Source: Bryum argenteum
Taxonomy: Eukaryota > Streptophyta > Bryopsida > Bryales > Bryaceae
Direction: 5' to 3'
Length of the DNA stretch: 64,000 nt
Assembly: GCA_037043015.1 (NCBI GenBank)
Contig: CM073323.1
Coordinates: 18,485,758 to 18,549,757 of the forward strand
The notes beneath the pieces were generated by a model. That model searched no databases and was not told where the DNA came from. It saw only the letters and a program-made list of their open reading frames with translations. Numbering within the stretch: position 1 is the stretch's first letter; each line of letters begins with the position of its first letter. This document shows positions 1-13,559 of this stretch, in pieces. The position numbers and the translations under genes were made by a program.

Positions 1-1739
1 AGATAAAATTATTCATCACAAACTAGAATTTGCATTATTATACAAAATTGATAGTTGATTTAACTTATTATATGTAAGTGAATCAAAATTTTGTTTAGAT
101 GTATGAAAATTAAATGCAATTCATCATGCTAAATATTATTTTAAGTAATTTTTTATTCTTAAATTTTCATGTTTTGCAACTTATGAAATTTGAAGACTTG
201 TATAAATCATTTTTGACGACGACTATCAATCTTTATAATTAAATAAAATAAAAAATTGAATTGAAACATAATATACAATGATAATGCTTTATGAAGTTCT
301 GTACTAAAGCAAATAACAAATTAAAAACACTGAACTAGAATTTTTTTAATATTACAGGTTTATCTATACGTGAGACAAACAATTGATATTATCAATTTAT
401 CTCAACGTACTTCATGGGCTTTGTTTGCAATACGTTTTAAGAAAAAGTGAAGTAATTTAAATTGATCAATCAATAAAATCAAATTTCAGTGTTTTTTTCC
501 ATAAGATTATTTTTAAATTGAACATAATTTATATTTTATATTTTCTTAAAGATAACATGCACTCTTAACTCTACTACACAAAAAATCAAAATACCTTGAG
601 CTTTATATTAAATATAACATAACTATGATATTAATAATTATCATCTTTTATGTATTCATAAATATGATGGTTAATTTTATTTCAACAAAGAGTAAAAATA
701 TTAAACCATAACTAGCTATTAGATGAAAAAAATAATAAAAAGCATAAAACAAATATAAATATTAAGAAAAATAATATAAATTGTAAGTAATGAGCAACTT
801 TATCATCAACCAAATTAGTCTATCTAATTTGTTTTTAACTAACAACATGTAACAAAGGACATAAAATATAAAATACTCAATTACTCCAATCCGATATATG
901 ATCACAAGGTGAGGCACATGACACATTTAGTACATAAAATTGATGCAATCCAATGTTATAAGATTTGAATTGTTCAAGATGAAAAAATTCCATGCGATTT
1001 AGAGTTACAAGAGTTCCAATGTTAAAAATCGCAACATTTAAAGCCTACAAGATCTTTTTTGCTTCAAAAAAATAAGATTTGCGTATTTGAATATCACAAA
1101 AATACACATAGATAAATGTTGCAAGACACGCTTAGTTGAAATTAGGAAAATACACACAATTTGATGTTCACTATGTATATAAAACTCATAATCATAAGAT
1201 ACTGTACATCGGGTTCAGAGGTCACAAGATTTTAGCTATTAAATTCGATTCACTTTTAATTAAAATTCTTATTCTAAAATTCTAAATTTTGTCATAATAT
1301 TATTCTTTTTTGGTAACACATCAAAAAATTTAAGATTATTATATATAATTTATCATGAATCTTTATTGCTAAAATGATAAAAAATGAATTGCAAGACTTG
1401 AAAGAGAATAATTCATAAAAGCAAAATTACAAAGAAAAATTTCAAAATTTAAAATTAGAATTGCTTAATTTATAATCTCTTAAACTTCTATTTTTTGGTA
1501 AAATTAGCGACTCCGTGAATATTCTTAAGTAACAAATTTAATGTCTTTGCCCCTAAATTGAAGTTGTTAAATGTTACTACTGATAACTTCTCAGATGGAG
1601 ACTTTTATAGTCAAAACAAAATTTAAGAAAATGAGATTTTGATCATAAATTATTGCAAAATTCATTTTATATACATAGCGAAGATTGCTAGAGTCGTGCG
1701 TACTGATAAGCGTACAAGGTGTTTAAATGCATTTGTAGT

Positions 1740-2190
1740 AAAGCATATTCTATGAGTTTTGGATCATTTTCAACCATGTTATTTGCATTGTTTGATCCTT
1801 CTTCAAGTGATCCTAGAAATGATGGCGATGGTTAGCTGCCGACTTTGTTAGAGCGCATCAGTTTTATAAAGACATTGTTGGAGAGCAATGTGACTCTCTT
1901 TCGTGGATTTGTCGAATGATGCTGAAGTTATCTCTTATTTGTGGGACTACCCAAAAGAGAGGAGGATCGTGTTTTTTAATAAAAACGTTAACGCATTTCA
2001 CACATTGTGCGACTTTGAAATCTCTTTGCAATTTACAAAGATAAGTTGCAATTGTTGGTAGCGAGCATGAGCAAAGACGACAAATTGCTCATTTTTCCTC
2101 ATGGAGAGGAGAACGGCTCTTTTTGTATTCACGTCAGAGCAATGAGAGCGAGTTGGATATACTCATCATAGAGAAGATTTATACCATTCT
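1740..2190 (+). pseudogene. Decayed coding remnant, copy 1
   Basis: This is a less AT-rich patch inside the AT-rich block. Conceptual translation gives short protein-like stretches broken by stops and frameshifts. The homologous patch at 13080-13500 reads better, with runs such as DPRNDGHWFAADFVRAHQF and NSYLWNYPKGRRITFFKK. I do not recognise the family. Calling it a relic gene rather than chance rests on the two copies supporting the same reading. Confidence 0.25.
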
Positions 2191-2583
2191 AGTAAATGAA
2201 GGATCAATTTTTTGATTTAGTGAACTCAAGAGAGATATATTGTGAAACATATTGTGTAACCATAAATGTTAAATGTGTTAAATTTATTCTTTGCAATCAT
2301 AATGCATTGTGCTTTTGAGGGATGAGTTGTAATCATTATTTTTTGAGTCTAGCAGATATTTTTTTGATCTTATTTTCCACGTTTTTCAATTCAATATTTC
2401 TTAAATAAAAATCACCAATCTGTAATATAGGCATGTGAATTTGTTTTTATGAGACTTCCTTAATTTTCCAATTCTAATGTCATTATGTCATACGTGATCA
2501 TCATTGGTAATTTAGGTGAGGTCTTTTGTAGTCAAATTTTGTGTTACTCTTAGAATAACGTATATGACATAATAATATTGTAT

Positions 2584-2584
<1 letters not shown>

Positions 2585-2615
<31 letters not shown>

Positions 2616-2650
2616 GTGAATTTTATATATATATATATATATATATATTT
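2585..2650. repeat. Poly-T tract followed by (TA)n
   Basis: About 28 T residues are followed after a short spacer by about 14 TA dinucleotides. This is simple sequence inside the AT-rich block. Confidence 0.9.
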
Positions 2651-5600
2651 AATGAAACATGAACATGTGCATCCTGAAATACTTATTATTTAAAGCATAT
2701 TTACAAGTATTCTATTTTAGCACATTAGGCATATTTGAACATTTCTTATATTTCTTACATTTAGACATCCAAAATATGTCATTTTTGCACAATAACGCCA
2801 TCTTAAGGGAATTGAGGTTGTAGACATTCCACCTTCTCTCTTAAAAAGTGCATATGTTCATTTAAATGTTGACTATTGCATATATATTCATATTTTAACA
2901 CAAATAAGCGATAAAACATTTGAATTAATATTTCAAATATAGTGTTGATATCATCCTTTGAACCAAACAAAGTGCATAAAGTGACATTTAGGATGTTTGC
3001 TTATTTCATTTGCTCAAATCTGACTTGTTTGAGGTGAATTTTACAAGCATTAGAGAGTAAATTTACCATCTGCTTATAGGTCTATTTTTTGTCCAAATTC
3101 CTTCCAAAAATAAGATTCACCATCTTTGAAAGGTAATGAATTCAAGGTAGGAGAAGTTGAATATGCTCATTACTATTTAACATTTTTATATTTGACAAAA
3201 TTTGCTCAAAAACAAAAAAAAACTTGCATAAACTTTAAACATTCACCAAAGGTATCATTATAAAACATGTTTTGTTGCTACTCGTATAAAAAAGATATGA
3301 GAATATGCGTTCACTTTGGATTTTAATTCATATGTTATTCATAGGTATTTTTAATTGTCAAATATGCTTAATAAGCACTTCAAAACACATATAATTTAAG
3401 TCATATCTACAAGTATTATATTTTAGCACATTATGCATATTTGAGCCATATATTAAATTTTTAAGCTTGAAAATAGAGAGACAGTGCAATTAATAAAAAA
3501 TATGAAAGGAATTTATTTTATCAAAATATAATAAAATATAACATATTTTATTTCAAGAATATAAAGTACATGAAATGGGATAAGTAGGGGGTAATATGCA
3601 TACTTTGCTAAGGGAAAATGCACTTGTTCGAATACCATTTTTTTAAATTTTTTTTTTTATGCAATATTGTTTTGATCCAAATAGAAATAGACCCAAACGC
3701 ATGACGATCTATCAATTGAAAAACACACAAAACAGAACTTTCGCAGTCTGCCTTCAGTAATTAGATCACCATTTTCTCCTAAAAGGCAAAATCACTTCCA
3801 TGCCCTCTGAATTCCCTTGCATGCTCTCTTAGCATGCAGGAAATTTAAACGAACATTAAATATTCAATGATTTAATTTCGTGACGTCATAGTATATTACA
3901 GTTGCTTTGCAACGATTCAATTGAGGCAAGCGGATTTTGACAATCAAAGCTGTAACTAAAGCTCTGGAGGTGAAGAGATGGAGCATACACACAAATTTAC
4001 TAGCAAGCGGCTTTAAATGGGCCAATTTGAAGGTTAGTTCATGAATTCAGGTTGAACTAGAGAAGAGAAGAGGTTGCTGGAACGGGGAAGAAGAAGGTGG
4101 CGATTATGAAGTTTTCAACAAATTGAAAACAATTTTGCAAGCCAAAAGCTTCTACTCATAGCCGTGGACAATAAATGGAGGTTGCTATAGCAACACAAAA
4201 GCCAAAGACAAGAATGTGATCAGAGAGGAAGGGTTACATTTGACACATTTAGTTCAGCAAGACCATGCTGTAGGCAATCAACAAAGAAGTAGGGCACTTT
4301 GAGAGAGCTCAATTCGTGAAGGAGAGATCTAGTAGTGATACAAAAGGTAGATCATTAAACAGTAAATGGTCTCAAATAAAACATGACGTGAAAAAAGCAA
4401 TAGTTTGTTACGTACATAGTCTTTGAAACAACTCCAGTGGAGCTTTAGTTCTAGATATTATCAACAAAGTGTAAACCATATATAAATCGAAAAATGCAAA
4501 TGACAATGAATTTGCATGTGAACATTGTTAGAGTTTGGTCAAGGATTTTCTCCATTAGGCTAATAGTTAGGGTTCTCTAAAGCAGTTTACCGTAAAGAAA
4601 CATCTTTACCTTTCATTACACAAAGTAGATGATACTTATAGTGAATTTTTAAGAGATCATGTGCAGAACAAAGCAGATGGATGTCGTGGTATTGAAAAGA
4701 TGCTGCTTGAAACAAAACATGCCAAAATATTGCAATAGAAGTACATACATCAACGTGATAAGACTGCAAGCAAGCCAAATTGAAGCAACTGATTTGTTTT
4801 TTGTAGCGACAATGCTAGAAACGCCATTCTTGCGGAACAAAATCTCATGCTCCTAATAATGACTCTCCAAACTGTAAAGCTCCTAAAAGGTATTTTTGCA
4901 TGAGGAAAGAAAATTAATCTGATGCATATGAGGAGAAACACAATGCTACAAAGACATTGAAAGAACTCAACAAGCACCTACTGTAACTAAAATATCTGCA
5001 GACAATGACACATAGCAAGAAGCAACCTTGGCACGACAACATTGTCTTTTAGTAAGAACATTGTCTTTTTTAATTTGAAATTACTACTATATGCAAAGCT
5101 TTGAAGCTAACAATTGCGTGCTATTCAAATAAAAGTCACCTTGTCATCCAGCAGAGCAAATCTTTCACTTTCAATGCATACTATTCAAAGATGCAAACAT
5201 CCTTGGAAACCTCCGCATCGCACAAATAGAGAAGTATTTATGACAAAGTCACAACAATTGGCAAGGGTTAGAAGAATGTTGGAATCACGACACCATAAAC
5301 GTTGTAAACACTCTTGAGCAATAGAATTACTACTTCTGTAATTACTAACTTACATAAGACAATTAAGGTTAAGCAAGAAAGACTTGGCGATCTTTAGTTT
5401 TCCAAAACTAAGGCTAAAACTACACTACCTCGGATACTTCACACCGAACAAGAGGTGCGGAGTAGTGGTCCGGAAACGAGGTTCGGGGTGGAGGTCCGGG
5501 AACAAGGTTCGGAAGAGGGTCATGATTAGGGTGGTAGATTTCAGAAATTTCCGGAAGAGAGCGAAGAGGGTTGCATCGCACTTCCTCGTCTTCGACATCT

Positions 5601-5747
5601 TCGCTTCTCGTCGTCATCGCTGAATTCGTCGGGGAACCTCCGCTGCAATTTGGCAGTGGAGCTTGGATCCAGTAAGCACTCTTTCAACAAGCACAAGCTC
5701 ACTCGCAAGCCAAAGCCAAAGATCTCGTTTCAGCTGCTCCTGCCACC

Positions 5748-7137
5748 ATGGTTAGTCACTTGCCTTCTCTTCTCCAGAATGCCCCTTCCTTTCGCATCTC
5801 TCGATTGCGCTTGCAAATCATCTCATGTGCCGCGGACATTTTAGATCCATCCTCCCGCGGACTACTCTAGTTGACCCGGAAATGTGGCGTAGGGTTGCAC
5901 ACTCCCGTTTCCTCCAGCTAGAGCATGATACTACATTAGGTTTTGACAAGATTCCTGTAGTGTGTGATTCCTACTTCTTGATCTTGGCGCATAATTTCCT
6001 CTCTTTCTGAATTGGTCTAAGTTGAGATCACGCCATTTCCTCAAAGATTTTGAGAGTGGTGAATCGGTTTGTAAGGTGTTTATTACTGCGAGGACACAGT
6101 CGCCATCGGACCTGAATCACTACTCTCCGTCCTGCTACCTGAAGTGCTTTTAGGTCATATTTAGTGTTGGACTAGGTTTTGTTTGCCGTTTAGTTGGAGG
6201 TTCGTCGTAAGTAAACGAGGATTATCTGTGGATGGTTAGTGTCGGATTTCTCCAGCTTTCCTTATAATTTTCTCGCGTAAGGTGATACTCTAGGCATTTG
6301 AGTCGTCGTTCCTTGCATTGTAATTTTCCATGCTATTTTGGCTGGATTTTTGTTGGCATCAGTGTTCGTTGTCTTCGCTGCTGTGAGTGGACTTGATTTT
6401 CTCACCCTCATACCAAGTTTGAGGTTTATTTCCATAATCTTACCGGTTATCTATATGATTGAAGGAGGAGGATATTCTTAACATTGTCCGTCGTTGTGTG
6501 TTGTATTTCTGACTAATTTTGCTGTTTCACTGTGTTTTCACTAGGTTTAGAGTATGATGATGCTCTCAGTCTTTGTAATGCTTGCCATGGCTTTCTGAAA
6601 GTTCCCTGTGAGTTTGCCGGTGCGGTGGTATCTTTCCTCCGATATCTGACCCGATTTACTCTAAGTATTTAAAGCTGCTATGCCAAGATTAGGTTATATG
6701 ACTTCTTTGTCATTAGCCGCAGTTTGTTCTAAGTATGAGGATTTTTGATTGTATTTTTCTTTGTTGCGATGTTTGATGTTCCTTTTTTTTCCTGTGTGGT
6801 CTTTTCCAGGCAGAAGCGCAGTATGCACATCCTGGGGTATGCTTATTCACAGTATTATTCAAGGTGTGTACTCTCAGACTTGAGTTGGGTTCTTGAAGAT
6901 ACATGATTGCATAATTGAGGAACACGGTTCTGCGAGGGATATCTACTTTGACGATAATAAATGTGGTTATCTTGACCATATGTTCCTTGTCATGCTTGGC
7001 AGTTCTCGGCCCTGGCGTTTTACATTCTCTGCTCCATATTCATTCAAAGCTTCGTGATCCAATTCGTTGTCACGGTATTTTTGATAGCGTTGGATTACAT
7101 ATTTCGATTTTATTGGGGTTGTTTGTGCATCTTTTAG
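5748..7137 (+). pseudogene. TVP23: Truncated TVP23 duplicate (exons 1-3 only)
   Basis: This is the 5' part of a second TVP23 gene. The pieces are ATG 5748-5750 directly before a GTTAGT donor, exon 2 6810-6863 (AEAQYAHPGV...), and exon 3 from 7003, which matches the intact copy at 22985-25238 up to 7096. There the sequence switches to unrelated DNA. The frame then adds 14 or so foreign residues and stops at TAG 7135-7137, giving about 63 residues against 179 in the full gene. The conserved [20 protein letters not shown] core and the C-terminal membrane segments are missing, so the product cannot be a working TVP23 protein. Its promoter and first intron look as well kept as those of the intact copy, so it may still be transcribed, possibly into the hAT gene downstream (inference). 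Confidence 0.8.
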
Positions 7138-7459
7138 GTTTGTTAGTTTTGGTAGTTTTACGTATTGGTTTTTTTTTCTACTTTTGCGTCATGAGGTGCG
7201 CCAGGACATGAGCTCATGAGTGGTGTACAGCTCTGGCTAGGACCTCGGCTATTTGACGGTCTAGAGAGTGTAGTGGCGCATGGTTTTGATCGAATCTGTT
7301 CCTTCTAGATTCATTGATCAGGTTCGCAAAGCTTTCAGTTTTGTCCCTGATTTTTAGCAAGGGATGTTGTCTTTTTGTTGCTGAGAAAAGGTCTATTTTG
7401 TGGCTTCTGCAGGGGATGGAGCTGCATTGATTATTGGATTGTTATTAAGCTTTTACACG

Positions 7460-9865
7460 ATGACTGCTCTTAATTCTGATGCCGCGGTCGAAGGACTCCC
7501 GTTAGCACTTATTGATGGAGGCAGCGCTGTTGTTCTTTCCTCTAGAGGCGGAGAAGATTCTGAAGAGTGCATGATGGAACAGCTTACTGCTTTGGAAAAT
7601 CAGCAGGCGTTTTGGAGGGTGTACCATCGAAACTCTCCTACTTGGGCCTTTTTCACGACAAATGATAGTTGTCCGGTGGATCTTGTGAAGCCTCAGCTTA
7701 TGAGGTGTATCGTTTGTCATCCGAGCAGAAGAGAAACACTAGGTCTTCGCAGTACACGTTGCCGGAAGGGTGTGGTATTGTACAACAAAGAGCATGGCAC
7801 GTCTGCCATGAAACGACATGTGCATGCTGAGCATCCACAGGCTTTCAGCAGATATAAAGCATTACGGAGTTCCTCTGAGCCTTCTTTAATCACACCTCGG
7901 CAGCCCTCCAAGAAGAGGTCTGGATCTTTTTCAAGCCCATTGGCATATGTATATGGTGGCTCGAATCCGCAGAAGGAGGATGAGCAGCATCAGCAGTTCC
8001 TTGAGGACTTGGCTTTGTTCGTGATCAAAACGCATCAGCCTCTGTCCTGTGTGGAGAGTGTTTGGTTGAGAAGGTTGCTGCTCAGCCATAGTCCTCGTAT
8101 TCTGTTTCCTTCACGTACTGAACTTTTGGACGACACGATCCCAAAGCTGGTAGCGAAGGCAATGGAGAAATACGTCATCCCTGCTCTTGCAGGTTGCACA
8201 ACCGCCACGGTTTCCTTCGACTTATGGACGTCGTGTTCGGAGGGGGCCCTTTATGCCGTTGTACTGAATTTCATCAATGACGCATGGGTTCCTTGCAGTG
8301 TTACTATTGGACTTCTTGACACGTCCAGCATGTCAGAGACCCCAATCGCAGTACAGTTGCAAGACATTCTGAGCCGGTACAGTCTTAACTCGCGGATAAT
8401 CGCATATGTACGAGATGAAGGTTCCAACCTTGAGATCACAACAGAATTGACCTCTGTAGTCTCATGTGACCTTCTCAATTTAGCAGAGCCTTTTTCAGGC
8501 ACTTGTTTTGGCCACGTCTTGTCAAGATGTTGCCAGCATGCGACGGACGATTCTAAGGTGTGCTGAGAGTTACTCCCTAGCTTTCTACTTTCTGTTCTAC
8601 TGTTGGTGAGTAATGTTTTCCTGCGAAAGTTTCAGTATTTACTCAGCGTGACCCTTGTTCAGGTGTGTGCTGGGTTGAAGACAGTCAGCTTGAAGGATGC
8701 ACAGGCCTCTTTACAGCAATCTATAACGTGGATGCAACACACCCGGAAGGGGAGGCAAGAGTGGGCGAAGGTTTGTGCAGAAAAGCAGCTGACGCAGCGG
8801 ACATTGAAACCTCCTGTAAAGACACGATTTGCGTCAAGGGTACTATTTTTTCAGGAGATGTTGGATTACAGTGAAGCCATCGCCACGTTCTGGTCAAGCC
8901 AAACTTCTGATGTGGTAGAATTGCCGATCCCAACTCCACAGACATGGTCCGTGGCTAGGGCAGCCACGGAGACCCTTATTCCTGTGGTGAAACAGAGTGT
9001 TGTGAAGCAAAATCACGGCTTCTGGTTCCTCAGCGAGGCACTTGCAGCCGCTCTTTCGTTGTCGATTCACTTTCGACAGAGCCACTATCTTGCAAGCGGG
9101 GAGGGAACAGCCACCTTACATGGTGATGGCGACTTCGAGAGTGAGCTTCTGGTGTTGAAATCACGTATGGAAGAGGAGGTGCTGGCCGTGCTGGAGCCCC
9201 TATTAACATTCGCTGGAACTTACTCCCGACAGAATGCCCACAATATGTTGGCGCTCATGTTGGATCCACGGTTCAAGGGAATGGGCCTTGTGCGAGATTA
9301 TGTTGGAGGGGAGAAAGTCAAGAGTATCGTATACGAGTATGATAGCCTGGTTCTACTACCTTTGTTGATGCAGTGCTATAAGCGCCTACATCCGACAGCT
9401 CAAAGCCAGGAGCCCATCACCCCCATTTCAGAGAATTCCATTTTTGGAGCCCAAGCCTCCGCCGAGGAAGTCATCATGGAGCAGCTGAAATCCGAGTTGT
9501 CTTTATTCCGAAGGCTGCATGTTGCTGATGGGGACTACGATAGTCCCCTTGCTTGGTGGAGAAAGCATGAGAAAGAGTTTCGGAATGTTGCATTCTTGGC
9601 TCGTCAGATCCTCGGCATAGTTGGCTCTCAGGTCGAAATCGAAAGAATTTTTAGCATAACAGGAGTCATTCTGTCTCAACAACGGCGCAGACTTGGTGTG
9701 GAGCATTTAGACAAACTAGTATTCATCTCTAAGAATTGGCCCGACGAGCCGAGTAATGTTGGGAAATTGGAGGACGAATCTGTTGAGCACTTCCTCGAGA
9801 TTGAAGACATCCATACTGACGGCAACGTTCATTTTATAGAGGAAGCTGATTTGTTCGAGAAGTAA
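7460..9865 (+). CDS. hAT transposase-like protein, two exons, apparently intact
   Basis: The coding sequence joins 7460-8557 and 8663-9865 across a phase-0 GT-AG intron, giving about 766 residues. The N-terminal third has a BED-type zinc finger: MRCIVCH followed by the histidine pair in KRHVHAEH. The central part has the hAT core with FDLWTS carrying the first catalytic Asp and VRDEGSNLE carrying a second acidic site. The C-terminus has the hAT dimerisation region, with LAWWRKHEKEF, ARQILGIVGSQVEIERIF and the RRRLGVEHLDKLVFI stretch. The open frame continues upstream to 7400, but ATG 7460 is the first in-frame ATG. The gene sits just past the break of the truncated TVP23 copy. I could not identify terminal inverted repeats, so it may be an autonomous element with diverged ends or a host gene of transposase origin. 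Confidence 0.85.
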
Positions 9866-11664
9866 ATTCTGTACCAAGGTTGGTGTTGCTATTTCCTGTA
9901 TCATGTTGCACCAGAGATTAAAACCCTGTCTGTCAACTCTAATCGCCCTGTTTTGGTGCAGGTTCGTAGTTGGCTGTACAATTGGAGTTTTTTTCACGGT
10001 ATCTTCTGTCGGATAGTGAGATTCAATGAATAGGGCTGTAGATAAGTGCGAGAGTAGTTATAGTAGCCGTTCACTTACAGGGAACTGGACATCTTACATC
10101 TTGGTTTCCCTATCATGATTTCAGGGAGGTTCCTCATGTAAGATACAAATTTACAGGTGGAACTGCTTTGTTGTATATTGTTATCTACTTCTCCAAATGC
10201 TATGTTTGATGATTTCTGGGATTTGTTATGATTTCAGGTGTCTAAAAGTTAATATTATAATCTATTTACCTCTTTTATGTTTTGAATACAATAGTCTGTA
10301 TCTGTAGTATGCTTAGAAGTGTTTCTTTACTTCTTGCCAAGATGTCTCAACCAACCTACTCACAAATTCCCAATGATGTTGATTTAGTTACTTTGTGCCT
10401 TTGTTATCGAGTTCTCTTATAGAAGATCAATTTTCCAAGTCCTATATGTATCAAGTGATATATTAGGACGTGATAGGTTGTGGTTGTTACAAATGCATCT
10501 AAACACCTAATACTTTCACCTAATTGTCATTCACCTGCACAGCTCTAGCATTCCCCGCTATGTCTATGAAATGAATTTGTGCATTTATGCATGATTATAA
10601 TCTCAACTTCTTGAATTTTCTTCTGACTAGACATTCTCCGTCTTAGAGCTTAACAATAGTGGCTTTGTAGCTCCAATGTAGAAGCAAAGGCTTTGGACTT
10701 GTTACCTTATAATACTAAGGGAGTTGTTAGTTTTACCAAAATTTTTGTTTTTGATAGAAGATTTCTTCAATCATATAAGTTCGAGGGTTACGAGAATAGC
10801 TTAAATGTTTCTTAACATGTGCATTTTGGTGACTCACAAAACTTTTATCAAATTGAAACACAAAGATCTTACTCATATTAGCATTTTGAGTATATGTAAG
10901 AGGTTGAAATTATTCACAACCCAACAAAAAGAACAACGTGCGGCATCATTCCAATGCCATATACAGGTAGAAAATCTCCTTTAGAGTATTGTTCGGAAAG
11001 GGGAATCAAAGTATAGTTTTATGATTTATGTAAGAAAGACTAATATGAATAAATCCATGGTTTTAAAACAAAAATTCTTGTAAATGTAAGTTTAATTTAT
11101 CAATAATTATATATTTCTTTGACAATCAAATTTGATTCATAACATGATTATATTCTACTATGTACAATAGCTCTCATTGTGTTTTTAATTCAAACGTCAA
11201 ATGTAAAATTATATTTTAACGTTCTTAGGTTATTTTTGTATTTCGCTAAAATACTTCCAAAATTTCCTACGAGTTTTATATTTTTTATTTTCAAAAAAAA
11301 GAAAAAAAAAAAAAAAAAAAAAGGTTTGATAGAACTAATGGATACAAATATTTCATTATTGGCAACTAAAATGATGGTTTTACATTTATTAAAACTATAA
11401 AATCCAAAAATCGATATATCGATTCAAAATTTTAAAAAATAACATAAATTATTCTAACTATAAAATCTTCATCTTATCATATTTTGTAAAAATAAGACTT
11501 CTTCACTACATATAGAATACAATAAACATCAAGATTTAAAACTCAAAATAGCAAAGTAATAGATAAAAATACATCAAAACATTGTATAGTTAAAAAAATC
11601 ATGTAAAATAAATCTTATTTCCAGATTAAAACTTTTCACAATTTTTAAGCTTTAAATATCTATA
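9866..11664. other. Intergenic, no gene seen
   Basis: This is the 3' flank of the hAT gene, becoming strongly AT-rich after about 10.7 kb. A poly-A tract lies at 11293-11322. No convincing coding sequence or structural RNA was found. Confidence 0.6.
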
Positions 11665-13079
11665 TAGACAAAATTGTTCATGCCAAACTAGAATCTGCAT
11701 TATTTATCAAAACTTATAGTTGATTTAACATATTATACGTAAATGAATCAAAATTTTGTTCGGATGTATGAAAATTAAATGCAATTTATCATGCTATATA
11801 TTTTTTTGAGTAATTTTTATCCTTAAACTTTCATGTTTTGCAAGTTATGAAATTTGGATACGTGTATAAATCATTTCTAACGACAACTATCAATCTTTAT
11901 AATTAAATAAAATCAAAAATTGACTTGAAACATAATATACAATGATAATGCTTTATAAAGTTTTGTACTTGTGCATAAAACAAATTAAAAACACTAAACT
12001 ACAATTTTTTTTTATACTATAGGTTTATCTATACGTGAGACAAACAATCATTATTATCAATCTATCTCAACGTACTTCATGGGCTTTGTTTGCAATACTT
12101 TTTAAGAAAAAGTGAAGTATTTCAAACTATTCAATCAATAAAATCAAATTTCAATGTTTTTGTCCATAAAAGTATTTTACTATTAAACATAATTTATATT
12201 TCATATTTTCTTAAACATAACATGCACTGTACTGTACAAAAAATCAAAATACCTTGAACTTTATATTATATATAACATAACTATGATATCAATAATTATC
12301 ATCTTTTATGTCTTTATAAATATGATGGTTAATTAATAAAAACATTAAACCATAACTAGCTTCTATATGAAAAAAATAATGAAAAACATAAAACTAATAT
12401 AAATATTAAGAAAAAGAATGTATTAAGTTGCTCATTGTAAGTAATGAGCAACTTTATCATCAACCTAATTACTCTATCTTATATGTTTTTAACTATCAAC
12501 ATGTAACCTAAAATACTAAAGAATATAAAATATAAAATACCTAATTACTCCAATCCACTATACGATCACAAGGTGAGGCATATGACACATTTAGTACATA
12601 AAATTGATGCAATTCAATGTTATAAGAGGCACATGACACATTTAGTACATAAAATTGATGCAATTTTTAATGAATCTTTAATACCAAAATGATGAAAAAT
12701 GAATTGCAAGACTTGAAAGACAATAATTCATCAAAGTAAAATCACGAAGAAAATTTTAAATTTTTAAAATAGTGTTGCTTAATTTATAATCTCTCAATTT
12801 ATTTTTTTGGTAAAATTAGCGACTCTTTGAATATTGTTGCGTACCAAATCTAGAGTCTTTGCCTCTAAATTAAAGTTGCTAACGTTACTATTAATGACTT
12901 CTTAGATGGAGACTATTATAGCCAAAACAAAATTTAAGAAAAAGAGATTTTGATGATAAATTATTGCAAAAAATTCATTATACATACATAGCAAAGATTG
13001 CTAGAGTCGTGCGTACTAATGACAAATAAATATGCGTACGAAGTGTTTAGATGTATTTGTAGTAAACCATAAGCTATGA

Positions 13080-13559
13080 GTTTTGAATCATTTTCAACCA
13101 TGTTATTTGCACTGTTTGGTCCTTATTCAAGTGATCCTAGAAATGATGGTCATTGGTTTGCTGCCGACTTTGTTAGGGCCCATCAGTTTCACGAAGACGT
13201 TAGTGGAGAGCAAATGTGACTGTCTTCCGTGGATTTATCGAATGATGCTGAAGTGAACTCTTATTTGTGGAACTACCCAAAAGGGAGGAGGATCACGTTT
13301 TTTAAGAAACACGTTAACGCATTTTACACATTGTGCGACTTTGAAATCTCTTTGCAATTTACAAAGACAAGTGGCAATTGCTCGTAGCGAGCATGAGCAA
13401 AGACGACAAATTGCTGATTTTTGCTCACGGAGAGGGGAAGGGCTATTTTGGTATTCATGTCATAGCAATGAGAGCGAGTTGGGGATACTCACTATAGAGG
13501 AGGTTAATATCATTCCAAGTGAAGAATACATTTTAAAATCATGTTATGGAGAAAGTTGA
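13080..13559 (+). pseudogene. Decayed coding remnant, copy 2
   Basis: This is the counterpart of 1740-2190. Short readable stretches with Trp, His and Asp-rich composition alternate with stops. One 72-codon open stretch ends at 13559. No family is recognised, and function is unlikely. Confidence 0.25.

Larger units (their letters stand above)
1..7096 (+). repeat. Segmental duplication, copy 1 (AT-rich block plus 5' part of TVP23)
   Basis: This stretch matches 11665-24335 in the same order and orientation. The first about 5.4 kb is AT-rich, noncoding and clearly diverged from copy 2. The TVP23 promoter and 5' part (about 5400-7096) is nearly identical to 22640-24335, with only scattered substitutions and small indels. 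Copy 1 holds about 365 bp (about 980-1345) that copy 2 lacks. It lacks the PIF element and the SINE found in copy 2. Homology stops abruptly at 7096, inside TVP23 exon 3. The left edge lies outside the window. Apart from a decayed ORF near 1.8-2.2 kb I see no gene before 5.7 kb. Confidence 0.85.

Noticed and set aside
7400..7460. An upstream start for the hAT gene or a direct in-frame fusion to TVP23 exon 1 or 2
   Set aside because: The acceptor-like AG at 7411-7412 would need a phase-1 donor, while TVP23 exons 1 and 2 end in phase 0. ATG 7460 explains the frame without fusion.
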